Assembly (NCBI GenBank): GCA_039029195.1
Contig: JBCCGR010000020.1
Span: 14,099-78,098, forward strand
Origin: JBCCGR01 sp039029195
GTDB lineage: Bacteria > Pseudomonadota > Alphaproteobacteria > Rhizobiales > Rhizobiaceae
Direction: 5' to 3'
Length of the DNA stretch: 64,000 nt
Part shown: one piece after another, positions 7,342 to 16,548 of the stretch
How the letters are laid out: each line of letters opens with the position of its first letter
Position numbering within the stretch: position 1 is the stretch's first letter
Notes under the pieces: model-generated
Databases searched by the model: none
What the model was told of the DNA's origin: nothing
The model's input: the letters and a program-made list of their open reading frames with translations, nothing else
Translations under genes and position numbers: made by a program

Positions 7342-9942
7342 ATGTCCGACACACGGGACGATCTTGAAGCCTTTACCGCCACCGACACAGGCGGACGAAC
7401 ATCGACCGGACTGACCGGCAGCCTGATCTACTGGGTTGCGCTGATTTGGGCGTTTTTCCAGCTCTATATCGCCTCCAACCTCCCCTTCACCATCCAGGAA
7501 ATGATTGGCTTCGGCGTTGTCACGAACTCCAACGCCCGTCTGATCCACCTAGCATTCGGTCTGGCACTTGCCGCCATGGCCTTCCCACTCGTGAAGTCGG
7601 CGCCAAAAGACCGCATACCCTGGTATGACTGGGTGCTGGTCGCGCTGGGTGTGATTTCCTGTCTTTATATCGTTTTCCTGCGCAACGAAATCGCGGTGCG
7701 CGCTGGTCTTCCCACCACCGGCGACCTTGTCGTTTCCACCATTGGCCTGATCATTCTTTTGATCGGCGTTTACCGCGCATTGGGTCTGCCGCTGGTCATC
7801 GTGGCCTGCGTTTTCCTGATGTATGTCTTCTTTGGAGATGCCCGCTGGCTGCCTGAAGCTATGCAGTGGAAGGGTGCTTCCTACGGCAAGGCCATGTGGC
7901 ACTTCTGGATGCAGAATGAAGGCGTGTTCGGCGTCGCTCTCGGCGTCTCTGCATCGCTGATTTTCTTGTTCGTCTTGTTCGGCTCGATCCTCGAAAAGGC
8001 CGGTGCGGGCAACTATTTCATCAAAGTGTCCTTCGCGCTGCTTGGCCACCTGCGTGGCGGACCGGCCAAGGCTGCCGTTCTTGCCTCCGCGATGAGCGGT
8101 CTTTATTCCGGCTCATCCATTGCCAACACGGTGACCACCGGGACGTTCACAATTCCCCTGATGAAACGCACCGGTTTTTCAGCTGAAAAAGCCGGCGCGG
8201 TCGAGGTCGCATCCTCCACCAACGGCCAGTTGACACCGCCCGTCATGGGCGCTGCCGCATTTCTGATCGCAGAATTCACCGGTGTGAGCTACACCGATAT
8301 TCTGCGCCACGCCCTCATTCCCGCGCTCGTTTCCTATATTGCGCTTGTTTACATCGTGCATCTGGAAGCGATGAAACTTGATCTGAAAGGTCTCGAGAAG
8401 CCCCCTGCCACGATGACCTTCGCGGCAAAAATGATTGGGGTTCTCTCTGGCTTTATCGGCATCGCAATATTGGGAGCCGCGGTCTATTTCGGGCTTGGCT
8501 GGATCAAGACCGCAACGCCCGACATGGCGTTTCCAATAGCCATTGTCCTTTGCGCCGTCGCCTATCTGATCCTGCTGTGGTTCGCATCGCGCCAACCCGA
8601 TCTTGTGGTTGATGATCCCAACGCACCTATTCTGGAACTGCCAAAGGCAGGACCTACCGCGATGACCGGGCTCTACTACATTCTGCCCATCGTCATTCTG
8701 ATCTGGTGCATTCTGATTGAGCGCTTCTCGCCGGCCCTCTCCGCCTTCTGGGCCACCATCGCGATGATCACGGTCGCGCTGACCCAGCATCCTCTCAAAG
8801 CGATGATGCGCGGTACGGGCAACCTTGGCGAAGCGACACGCCGGGGTGTCGGCGAATGGCTGGAGGGTATGGTTTCCGGCTCCCGCAACATGATCGGAAT
8901 TTCCGTGGCAACTGGTGCTGCAGGCATCATCGTTGGAACGATTTCGCTCACCGGTGCGCATCAGGTTGTTGGCGAACTGGTTGAATATCTCTCCGGCGGT
9001 TATCTGATGGTGATGCTCATTCTCGTGGCCATCATGAGCCTGATCCTCGGCATGGGCCTGCCAACCACGGCTAACTATATTGTGGTTTCCTCCTTGATGG
9101 CGCCGGTCATTCTGACCCTTGGTGCCAAAAGTGGGCTCATCCTGCCGCTGATCGCAGTGCACCTCTTCGTGTTCTACTTCGGCATTCTGGCTGATGACAC
9201 GCCACCGGTCGGGCTTGCAGCGTTCGCCGCTGCCGCCATTTCACAGGGCGACCCCATCAAGACCGGTATTCAGGGCTTCGCCTACGATATTCGAACCGCT
9301 CTGTTGCCGTTCCTGTTTATCTTCAACACGGAACTGCTGCTGATCGATGTGCATTGGACGAAGGCAATCTTCGTTTTCATTGTCGCGGTCATAGCGATGC
9401 TCTTATTTGCGTCGGCGACGCAGGGGTGGTGGCTTGTCAAAAACCGAATCTGGGAATCCGCCATTCTTCTGCTGATCGCATTCACCCTGTTCAGGCCTGG
9501 CTACTGGCTCGATCAGATCTACCCGCCATTCAACGATGTTGATCCGGCCAAGGTCTATGAGGTGGTGGGTGACGCCCCGGCCAAGGGAACGCTCACGTTT
9601 GTGGTTTCCGGTCCGAATTTCGACACGGGCGAAACCACCTCCACCACACTGCTTGTGCCCTTGGGGGACCGGGCGGAGGCCATCAAGCGGCTGGAAGCTG
9701 CAGGTTTGACGATCAACCTCGAAGACGGCCTTGCCAAGGTGGAAGAACCGCTGCCGCAAACACCGTTCTTTGAATCGATCGGCAAGCTGTTCGACTTCTA
9801 CGGCGATGATCCCGTCGTGGTCAAAACCGTGCGCAGCAAAGCTGATCGTTTGCCGAAGGAAGTGTTCTATATTCCGGCCCTCATTCTGCTTGCGCTTGTC
9901 TACTTCGCCCAACGACGAAGACGTGACTTCGCAACCGCATAA
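7342..9942 (+). CDS. TRAP transporter fused permease (4TM + 12TM) with C-terminal soluble domain
   Basis: An integral membrane protein of 866 residues. It joins the small (DctQ-like) and large (DctM-like) TRAP subunits, as is usual for TAXI systems. The large-subunit hallmarks include SGSSIANTVTTGTFTIPLM and the late GMGLPTTANYIV segment. Residues from about 725 to 845 form a non-membrane region closed by a last TM helix and RRRR, resembling the DUF3394 tail found on many fused permeases. The start is ATG 7342 after AAAGAGGGGA. An earlier in-frame ATG at 7285 has no such signal. It works with the TAXI protein encoded just upstream. Confidence 0.92.
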   Translation: MSDTRDDLEAFTATDTGGRTSTGLTGSLIYWVALIWAFFQLYIASNLPFTIQEMIGFGVVTNSNARLIHLAFGLALAAMAFPLVKSAPKDRIPWYDWVLVALGVISCLYIVFLRNEIAVRAGLPTTGDLVVSTIGLIILLIGVYRALGLPLVIVACVFLMYVFFGDARWLPEAMQWKGASYGKAMWHFWMQNEGVFGVALGVSASLIFLFVLFGSILEKAGAGNYFIKVSFALLGHLRGGPAKAAVLASAMSGLYSGSSIANTVTTGTFTIPLMKRTGFSAEKAGAVEVASSTNGQLTPPVMGAAAFLIAEFTGVSYTDILRHALIPALVSYIALVYIVHLEAMKLDLKGLEKPPATMTFAAKMIGVLSGFIGIAILGAAVYFGLGWIKTATPDMAFPIAIVLCAVAYLILLWFASRQPDLVVDDPNAPILELPKAGPTAMTGLYYILPIVILIWCILIERFSPALSAFWATIAMITVALTQHPLKAMMRGTGNLGEATRRGVGEWLEGMVSGSRNMIGISVATGAAGIIVGTISLTGAHQVVGELVEYLSGGYLMVMLILVAIMSLILGMGLPTTANYIVVSSLMAPVILTLGAKSGLILPLIAVHLFVFYFGILADDTPPVGLAAFAAAAISQGDPIKTGIQGFAYDIRTALLPFLFIFNTELLLIDVHWTKAIFVFIVAVIAMLLFASATQGWWLVKNRIWESAILLLIAFTLFRPGYWLDQIYPPFNDVDPAKVYEVVGDAPAKGTLTFVVSGPNFDTGETTSTTLLVPLGDRAEAIKRLEAAGLTINLEDGLAKVEEPLPQTPFFESIGKLFDFYGDDPVVVKTVRSKADRLPKEVFYIPALILLALVYFAQRRRRDFATA

Positions 9943-9989
9943 GGAAGGCGTATAGGCGCACAAACACTTCTGATACGCGGTTGCGCAGC

Positions 9990-11309
9990 ATGTCTCATAT
10001 CTTCCATCGGCACACCAAATCTGCCCTCCCCACCGCTTCGCATGGGGAGGGCTGCTACCTGATCGATCAGTCTGGCAGGCGCTATTTCGACGGCTCGGGT
10101 GGGGCGGCTGTCTCATGCCTGGGCCACAGCGATCCGGATGTGACTGCAGCCATTCACGCACAGGCCGATCAGCTTGCGTTTGCCCACACGGGCTTCTTCA
10201 CATCCGACCCTGCGGAGGAATTGGCTGATCTTCTGATTGCCAACGCACCGCAAGGCATTGAGCGGGTCTATTTTGTCTCTGGCGGATCCGAGGCCGTGGA
10301 GGCCGCCATAAAGCTTGCCCGGCAATATTATCTGGAGATCGGCGAACCTTCACGCAGCAAGATCATTGCCCGACGGCAAAGCTATCACGGCAACACGCTT
10401 GGAGCATTGGCCGCCGGTGGCAACGAATGGCGGCGTCAGCAGTTCGCCCCCTTGATGGTCGAAACCAGCCATATTGCGCCCTGCTATGAATATCGCGACC
10501 GTCACGACGGCGAGACGCTGTTTGACTATGGCCAGCGCGTTGCCAACGAACTCGAAGATGAAATCCAGCGGCTCGGCGCTGAAAATGTTATGGCCTTCAT
10601 GGCTGAGCCGGTTGTCGGCGCCACGCTGGGCGGTGTTCCGGCGGTGGAGGGCTACTACAAGCGCATCCGCGAGATTTGCGATGCCCATGGCGTGCTGCTC
10701 ATTCTTGATGAAGTTATGTGCGGCATGGGACGCACAGGCAGCTTCTTCGCTTGCGAGCAGGATGGCATCGCACCTGACATCGTGACCATCGCCAAGGGGC
10801 TGGGTGGTGGCTATCAGCCGATTGGCGCCATGCTTGCGAGCAACAAGATCTACGCTGCGATCGAAGCCGGTTCAGGATTTTTCCAACACGGCCACACCTA
10901 TATGGGCCACCCGCTAGCCTGCGCGGCGTCGTTGGCGGTCGTAAAAAAGCTCACCGAGGGCGGGCTGACCGACCGCTGCAAAGCGATGGGTGAGAAGCTC
11001 AACGACGCGCTCAATCAGGCATTCGGCCAGCATCCGAACGTGGGCGACATTCGCGGACGCGGTCTTTTCCGCGGGCTAGAATTTGTTGAGGACCGGGCAA
11101 CCAAAAAACCCTTCGACTCTTCGCTCGGGATCAACAAGCAGATCAAGAAAACCGCATTTGAAGAAGGGCTGATCTGCTATCCCATGGGCGGAACGATTGA
11201 CGGACGCACAGGCGACCACCTCCTGCTTGCCCCGCCTTTCATACTCGAAGACAGCCACATCGATGAAATCATCGGCAAGCTGGAGACAACGTTTACACAG
11301 GTGTTTTGA
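9990..11309 (+). CDS. Class III aminotransferase (PLP-dependent)
   Basis: A fold-type I, class III aminotransferase of 439 residues. The expected PLP lysine is K269 in TIAKGLGGGYQP, with D240 in LILDEVMCGMGRTG. It belongs to the family of omega-amino-acid and aspartate-family transaminases, so the amino donor cannot be named from sequence. The start is ATG 9990; a TTG at 9981 is a weaker option. It follows the TRAP permease by 47 bp on the same strand. It may act on a compound imported by the TAXI system or released by the gamma-glutamyltransferase (inference). Confidence 0.88.
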   Translation: MSHIFHRHTKSALPTASHGEGCYLIDQSGRRYFDGSGGAAVSCLGHSDPDVTAAIHAQADQLAFAHTGFFTSDPAEELADLLIANAPQGIERVYFVSGGSEAVEAAIKLARQYYLEIGEPSRSKIIARRQSYHGNTLGALAAGGNEWRRQQFAPLMVETSHIAPCYEYRDRHDGETLFDYGQRVANELEDEIQRLGAENVMAFMAEPVVGATLGGVPAVEGYYKRIREICDAHGVLLILDEVMCGMGRTGSFFACEQDGIAPDIVTIAKGLGGGYQPIGAMLASNKIYAAIEAGSGFFQHGHTYMGHPLACAASLAVVKKLTEGGLTDRCKAMGEKLNDALNQAFGQHPNVGDIRGRGLFRGLEFVEDRATKKPFDSSLGINKQIKKTAFEEGLICYPMGGTIDGRTGDHLLLAPPFILEDSHIDEIIGKLETTFTQVF

Positions 11310-11515
11310 GGGAAAACGCTCTTGCTTTGCCACTGCCGCAACGGCGGCGGTCCAGAGCGACTGTCAAAACGTCCGTTGGCCATCACCGTCGGAGTGTGCA
11401 GCACTGGATACCCGCTGTCGGGCGGGTGTGACAAATCAGGAGCTGGTGGGTTCTCTCACCTCCATTTCCACTTCTCTAACCATCTTCGCGTTAACTGGCG
11501 GCAGGAGACCCCGCC

Positions 11516-12487
11516 ATGTCCGCACTCGCACAAGCCGCCGCACCCAACACGTTTGATGAAGTTGTTCTCTCAGCACCCGATCTTCTGTCGGAGCGTGCCC
11601 TATGGCTTGAATACTTGGCCGGGGAAAAACGCATGGCGGAAAAGACTATCGACGCTTACGAACGCGACTTGCGACAGTTCCTCCTGTTTCAGATCCACTA
11701 TCTGGGGCGACCGGCGCAGCTGACAGATGTCGCAGATCTGAAACCATCGGAGGTTCGCGCTTTTCTCGCCCGCCGGCGCAAAGATGGTGCGGGTGCCCGC
11801 ACCCTGGGGCGCGGTCTCGCCGGACTTCGGTCTTTCATTCGATATCTTGAAAAAAAGGGGCTTGCCTCCAGCGCAGGTGTTGGTTCGATGCGCGCGCCCA
11901 AACAGGCCAAAACCCTTCCGAAACCCGTATCCGCTGATCAGGCGCTGCAATTGAGCCATGCAAGATCCCAACTTGCCGAAGAGCCTTGGATTGCAGCCCG
12001 AGACGCGGCGATGTTGAGCTTGCTTTATGGCTGCGGCCTGCGCATTTCCGAAGCGCTTGGCCTGAGACGAGAGGATTTTCGTGATTCAAGCGCCACCAGC
12101 CTGAGGATCACCGGTAAGGGCGGCAAGACCCGCATCGTTCCGCTGCTGCCGGTCGTGCATGAGGCGGTCGCCGCCTATCTTCGACTTTGCCCTTACTCAC
12201 CCTTGGAAAATGAGCCCTTGTTCCGCGGAGCCAAGGGTGGCGTGCTGCGCCCGGAAATCGTGCAGAAAGCCGTGCGTGCACTGCGTGGTGCGCTGGGACT
12301 GCCCCAGTCTGCAACCCCGCACGCATTGCGCCACTCCTTTGCAACGCACCTCCTGTCAGCAGGCGCAGATCTGCGATCCATTCAGGAACTCCTGGGCCAT
12401 GCGAGCCTGTCGACGACGCAAATCTACACGCAAGTCGACAGCGAGCATCTGCTTTCTGTGTTCAAAAAGGCCCATCCGCGCGCCTGA
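11516..12487 (+). CDS. xerC: Tyrosine recombinase XerC
   Basis: A site-specific recombinase that, with XerD, resolves chromosome dimers at dif. The N-terminal SAM-like DNA-binding domain spans about residues 20-115. The catalytic domain has the full set R176, K201, H269-x-x-R272, H295 and nucleophile Y304 (TQIYTQVD). At 323 residues it is slightly longer than E. coli XerC, as in other alphaproteobacteria. The context is chromosomal housekeeping with no phage genes or att repeats nearby. That argues for a Xer protein rather than a phage or integron integrase. Confidence 0.92.
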   Translation: MSALAQAAAPNTFDEVVLSAPDLLSERALWLEYLAGEKRMAEKTIDAYERDLRQFLLFQIHYLGRPAQLTDVADLKPSEVRAFLARRRKDGAGARTLGRGLAGLRSFIRYLEKKGLASSAGVGSMRAPKQAKTLPKPVSADQALQLSHARSQLAEEPWIAARDAAMLSLLYGCGLRISEALGLRREDFRDSSATSLRITGKGGKTRIVPLLPVVHEAVAAYLRLCPYSPLENEPLFRGAKGGVLRPEIVQKAVRALRGALGLPQSATPHALRHSFATHLLSAGADLRSIQELLGHASLSTTQIYTQVDSEHLLSVFKKAHPRA

Positions 12488-12577
12488 TTCGCGAGCACTT
12501 TCGCGGTTGGATTAATCATTTGGCCGCATTCATTGCGTTAAACTAGGGTAACAACATCAAAACTGCCCGAGCAGACC

Positions 12578-13669
12578 ATGAACCGTCTCGACGCTTTCCT
12601 TGATCGCAGCATCACAATCGCTATCGGCATCAAACTATGCCTCGTCGCATCCATGCTTGTCGTACTTGCCGGAGCCAGTGGCGCGGGTGCCCAATCCAAG
12701 ACGGCACAAGCGCAAGAAATTGTCTGCAAGGGGAAGAACATCTTTCCCGCGCTGAAGGCAGAAGACCCTGCAGCCTATGCCGCCATCCTGAGCGAAGCCG
12801 ACAAGCTTTTGAACGGCGAATCCCTCTTTTGGAAAATCGAAAAAGAGGGCAGCGCTCCCTCCTGGCTGCTCGGCACCATGCACATGGCCGACCCACGAGT
12901 GGTCGATATGCCGGAAGCCGCTGACAAGGCCTTGCAACAGGCGAGCGCAATTGCAGTTGAAATCGCGGAGGCCGCAAACGAAGAAAAGATGGCAGCTGCC
13001 ATGATGTCCTTGCGTAAATACACGATGCTGACCGATGGCAGCACGCTGGAGGACAAGCTCTCGCCGGATCTGGTTGAAGCGCTGAAGGCCAAAACCGGCA
13101 CCCAGCCCACACCGTGGTTTTTGTTGAAGCGCATGCAGCCCTGGGTGGTTGCAGCCATGATCACCTTGCCGGAATGCGAACTCGCTCGAAAGCGCGCCAA
13201 GATGCCGTTTCTCGATCGGGTGATTGCGCAAAAGGCTGCCGAACTTGATATCCCGCTTGAAGGGCTTGAAACCATTGAGGAACAGATCAAGGCCATCGCC
13301 GGCATGTCGCCGGAGTTTCATCTTGAAGCGCTCAGCGAAACCATCAAATTGGGTGATCGCGTCGACGATATGGTCGAAACCATGATCCGCATCTATGAAT
13401 CAGGTCAGATCGGGCTGATTTGGCCGTTGCTGGAACATATCTCCAGACAATCCGGTGGGAAAACCGATTATGCCGACTTCCAGGCCGCCATGATCGATCG
13501 ACGCAACCAGACAATGCTGGACCGCGCTGTGCCACTGATTGAGAAGGGCAAAGTGTTCATCGCCGTCGGTGCACTGCATCTGCCGGGCGAAAAGGGGCTT
13601 GTGAACCTGTTGCAGGAGCAGGGCTACAAACTGACGCCGCTGGTTGCTTCAACGCCGGTGGCTGACTAG
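12578..13669 (+). CDS. TraB/GumN family protein
   Basis: A protein of 363 residues with an N-terminal hydrophobic segment (about residues 17-37) that probably serves as a signal peptide or anchor. The TraB/GumN domain has the typical first motif SWLLGTMHM with His and the last motif VGALHLPGEKG with His, the conserved ends of this fold. Members include the Enterococcus pheromone-shutdown protein TraB and putative metalloproteases of the TIKI type. The function of most bacterial members is unknown. It lies between xerC and a membrane ClpP-like gene and may be co-transcribed with the latter, whose start is 44 bp downstream. Confidence 0.85.
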   Translation: MNRLDAFLDRSITIAIGIKLCLVASMLVVLAGASGAGAQSKTAQAQEIVCKGKNIFPALKAEDPAAYAAILSEADKLLNGESLFWKIEKEGSAPSWLLGTMHMADPRVVDMPEAADKALQQASAIAVEIAEAANEEKMAAAMMSLRKYTMLTDGSTLEDKLSPDLVEALKAKTGTQPTPWFLLKRMQPWVVAAMITLPECELARKRAKMPFLDRVIAQKAAELDIPLEGLETIEEQIKAIAGMSPEFHLEALSETIKLGDRVDDMVETMIRIYESGQIGLIWPLLEHISRQSGGKTDYADFQAAMIDRRNQTMLDRAVPLIEKGKVFIAVGALHLPGEKGLVNLLQEQGYKLTPLVASTPVAD

Positions 13670-13712
13670 GCCACGGACTTTACGTCGCCTCCCTGAGGTC
13701 TATGCTGATGGC

Positions 13713-14576
13713 ATGACCTCTGGTTTCGAGCGTCGGACAATTAAACCGGCAAACGCATTCTTCAGCCCGTGGCTTGGGCTGGCAATCATCGTTGGCGGCC
13801 TGCTGTTGGGCCTGCGATTTCTCGCTGGAGAGAGCCTGGAATTTCTTCCGCGCCCTGCGAGCGATACCATAATCTACGGCTGGCTTGCCACCAGCCTCAT
13901 CATCCTTGCGCTGCAGTGTTTTGCCGCGATTCGATTGAAGCCGTATCTGGGTTCGGGCGCGGACATTCGTTCGCTTGGCACAATGGTCAACGCTGCCATT
14001 GCGGTGACCGTATTCTGGACTGCCCTTCAGGCGTTGGATGCGCTGAGCCGTTCAAGCCCCGACCGAACCGGCATCATCGCAAGCAGCGTCCAAAAACCCA
14101 CGCTTCCGCTTCTGCAAGGTGGCAAGGCCATCGTGATTGAAACTGATATCAGTTTTGAAACCTCAACGGCGCTCAAAACCATGTTGCAGGATCACCCTGA
14201 CCTGAGGTTGGTCGTGTTCGACAGCAATGGTGGACGGATATTTGCAGCCCGTGCGCTTGCGCGAACCATACTGGCTCATCAGCTCAACACACATGTGAAA
14301 GGCAAATGCCACTCCGCCTGCACCATCGCCTTTATGGCGGGCAACGAGCGATCAATGGCTGAAGATGGAACCTTGGGGTTTCATCGCTACAAGCTGGAAC
14401 GGGAATCGCCGCTTAAGGGCAATCCACTTGATGTTGAGATGGAGAAGGACCGTCGCTTCTTTACAGAACGCGGCGTTTCGAAATTCTTTTTGAGCAAGAT
14501 TTTTTTGTCAAACCACGAAAACATCTGGAGACCTGCGCGGTCTGAGCTCATTTCAGCCGGAGTGCTCAATCAGTAA
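13713..14576 (+). CDS. Membrane-anchored ClpP-like (COG3904-type) protein
   Basis: A protein of 287 residues with three N-terminal hydrophobic segments (about residues 15-37, 52-72 and 90-108). A C-terminal domain with the ClpP/crotonase fold follows. The visible features are the substrate-strand-like FDSNGGRIFAARALA, a possible nucleophile in KCHSACTIAFMAG (S-A) and a following GFHRY that could supply the histidine. Such proteins are annotated as periplasmic or membrane ClpP-class proteins of unknown substrate. The ATG at 13713 is chosen because the longer frame upstream overlaps the TraB-like gene and lacks hydrophobic character. Catalytic roles are inferred from the motif pattern. Confidence 0.65.
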   Translation: MTSGFERRTIKPANAFFSPWLGLAIIVGGLLLGLRFLAGESLEFLPRPASDTIIYGWLATSLIILALQCFAAIRLKPYLGSGADIRSLGTMVNAAIAVTVFWTALQALDALSRSSPDRTGIIASSVQKPTLPLLQGGKAIVIETDISFETSTALKTMLQDHPDLRLVVFDSNGGRIFAARALARTILAHQLNTHVKGKCHSACTIAFMAGNERSMAEDGTLGFHRYKLERESPLKGNPLDVEMEKDRRFFTERGVSKFFLSKIFLSNHENIWRPARSELISAGVLNQ

Positions 14577-14599
14577 TTTCAGTGACGGAATTTAATTCA

Positions 14600-14667
14600 A
14601 CCCTCCCTCCTGGATTGTCCTGAACATTGGGGGCGACATTACGATCAGGATAATGAGGAGGGAGGGT
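14600..14667. repeat. Long interrupted inverted repeat between convergent genes
   Basis: A perfect 12-bp repeat, ACCCTCCCTCCT (14600-14611) and AGGAGGGAGGGT (14656-14667), encloses a second pair, TCCTGA (14618-14623) and TCAGGA (14645-14650). Together they can fold into a long two-step stem. It lies between the convergent ClpP-like and di-haem genes and could act as a bidirectional terminator, though no T-run follows. Confidence 0.6.
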
Positions 14668-14673
14668 CGAAAC

Positions 14674-14698
14674 TCTGCACGTAATACTCATGTGCAGA
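14674..14698. repeat. Small inverted repeat TCTGCAC/GTGCAGA
   Basis: Seven-bp arms separated by 11 nt lie just downstream of the long inverted repeat in the same convergent gap. It may be part of the same termination region. Nothing links it to a known protein site. Confidence 0.4.
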
Positions 14699-14761
14699 AT
14701 TCAACTAGGGCAGCAGTTTAACGGGGGCATGACATCCGCGGTCCTAGCCAAATTTTCGTAT

Positions 14762-16288
14762 CTAGTGATCGTCTTCCTCTTCTTCCTGTTTGAAGATCAC
14801 GAGATTCTTGAGGAAAGCGATAAGCGCTTTTTGATCACCTTCCGAGAGATCGAGATAGTTCTTGCGTGCCGCAGATCCCGCACCGCCATGGTAGAGGATC
14901 GCCTCGTCAAGCGTGGTGGCTCGGCCATCATGCAGCCACGGTCCTGTCGACCCCACACCGGCGAGCGAACGGGTTGGCCACATGCGTGCTCCGATCTTCA
15001 GCGGATCATCCGGGTCTGCGAGCCCTTCACCCATGTCGTGACGTTTGAAGTCGGTGAACCAGTGGGCGAGCGCCGTTCCGCCCTGAGCCGTCTTCATCGC
15101 ACCCAGAAGAACGGTCTTGCCGGCCTTTGTTTCAATACGGTTGTTCGGCTGATCCTTGGTCATGTCGAGCCAAATCGCGAGATCCTGCTTCAGCGCATGG
15201 TCACTCGGTTTTTCACCACTGGGGAATGCCACATCATGAAACCCAGGCGTGGTGCTTGGTTCGGAGAAGACCGGATTTTCAAGCCGCATCTCAGGAATGT
15301 GGCAGGTCCCGCAGCCTGTCGCGCCAAACACCGAACGCCCGTGCTCGATTTCCTTGCGCTCTTCCGCTGACACATTCTCAAGACCCAGATCAGCCAATTC
15401 CAGTTTGGTGACCGGGCGTTCAAGGCCTGCCATGTAAATGGTCAGCGCGGTCATGTCGCCGACGGTCAACTCATTGGTGATGCCGTCATGGTCGCCGTCC
15501 TTGTCACCAACCAGCTCGACGCCCTGAAGACCAAGTTCGTTGTGCGCAGCACCTCGTGTGAAAGCCCGGATTGTGGAATGGTTGCCTTTCCAGCCAAAGG
15601 CTTTCACCACCAGATCGGTGTCGATGCCCTCAAGCTTGCTCCAGTCAAACTGAACCTTGCACGGGCTTTCAGAAACCCGGTTGATCGTCACGCTCCCGAA
15701 GGAAACAGATTTTGCAGAAAGATTTGCGATAGCCGTACCCGATTTGCAGGCTTCTGCCTTCGCGGCATCGCGTTGGGCATAGAGCTCCACACTCATTTCT
15801 TCTGCGAGACGTTGAGGAATGCCAAGCGCGAAGAGTGGCAACGTGTTTCGTTCCAGAAATTTGGACGGGTCGCCCGTGTGGCCGGGATCGACAACCACAT
15901 TCACCGCAACATCACCTGCCCCGTTCGGACCGGGTGCGTTGTGGCAGGCGATACAGGATGTGGCGTTCGGCCCTCCCTCGCGCTCTGGCGTGTGCTTCGC
16001 CCACTCCTTTTCGCCTTTCAGATCGGCGCGGGGAAAGCGCGAGAAGCGGCGACCCTCCCCCACATTCGCACCCACCCCGCGCGCGGCGGAGAAACTGAAT
16101 TCTGTCAGTTCGTCACCCGCCTCAAAGGCATGTTCAAATGCCGCATTCGGCCCTTTTTCTTTGGACATCGCATTGAGGTCAGCCTGATTAACAGGCTTCA
16201 ATTCTTCCTCTTCTGCAATCACTGAACCCGCCAGAAGCGGTAATATGGCTGCTGTCGACAAAAAAATGTGGCGAAACCGTGCGGTCAT
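14762..16288 (-). CDS. Di-haem oxidoreductase (DUF1111/COG3488 type c-type cytochrome)
   Basis: A periplasmic protein of 508 residues with a signal peptide (MTARFRHIFLSTAAILPLLAGSVIA). Two c-type haem sites are present: C112-x-x-C115-H116 (CIACH) and C326-x-x-C329-H330 (CGTCH). The C-terminal part has the GPWLHDGRATTLDEAILYH pattern shared with di-haem peroxidases. The family is the 'di-haem oxidoreductase, putative peroxidase' group, whose substrate is generally unknown. The ATG at 16288 is preferred over 16357 because it begins the signal peptide and has AGGGAG upstream. The extreme C-terminus is acidic (EEEEDDH). Confidence 0.85.
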   Translation of the reverse strand: MTARFRHIFLSTAAILPLLAGSVIAEEEELKPVNQADLNAMSKEKGPNAAFEHAFEAGDELTEFSFSAARGVGANVGEGRRFSRFPRADLKGEKEWAKHTPEREGGPNATSCIACHNAPGPNGAGDVAVNVVVDPGHTGDPSKFLERNTLPLFALGIPQRLAEEMSVELYAQRDAAKAEACKSGTAIANLSAKSVSFGSVTINRVSESPCKVQFDWSKLEGIDTDLVVKAFGWKGNHSTIRAFTRGAAHNELGLQGVELVGDKDGDHDGITNELTVGDMTALTIYMAGLERPVTKLELADLGLENVSAEERKEIEHGRSVFGATGCGTCHIPEMRLENPVFSEPSTTPGFHDVAFPSGEKPSDHALKQDLAIWLDMTKDQPNNRIETKAGKTVLLGAMKTAQGGTALAHWFTDFKRHDMGEGLADPDDPLKIGARMWPTRSLAGVGSTGPWLHDGRATTLDEAILYHGGAGSAARKNYLDLSEGDQKALIAFLKNLVIFKQEEEEDDH

Positions 16289-16548
16289 TCCAAACTCCCT
16301 AAAATTGTCACATCCAGCCAGTTGATCCAGTCGCTCGCTGTGGGTTCGTCGCACCAATTGTGCTTTCGCCTCATCGCCCGAAGCAGCGATGCGACGGGTT
16401 ATGGGTGATCACGATGAAGTGAAACTGAAATCCGTCTTCAGCTTGGTTTAAGGTTGGATAGGAGCAGGCGCGTGTATCGCGAATCATCAATCTGCGTCGA
16501 CCACGGCCGCCACGTCTCTAGAGTTAGTAGATTGAAATTAAAGGGCTA

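Noticed and set aside
8179..9162. Long open frame opposite the TRAP permease
   Set aside because: It is a shadow of the permease coding sequence. Its translation is rich in His, Gln and Asn with no recognisable domain or start signal.
11516..12487. Tyrosine recombinase as a sign of an integrated phage or genomic island
   Set aside because: The full XerC motif set and length fit the chromosomal dimer-resolution enzyme. No tRNA, direct repeats or phage genes are near.
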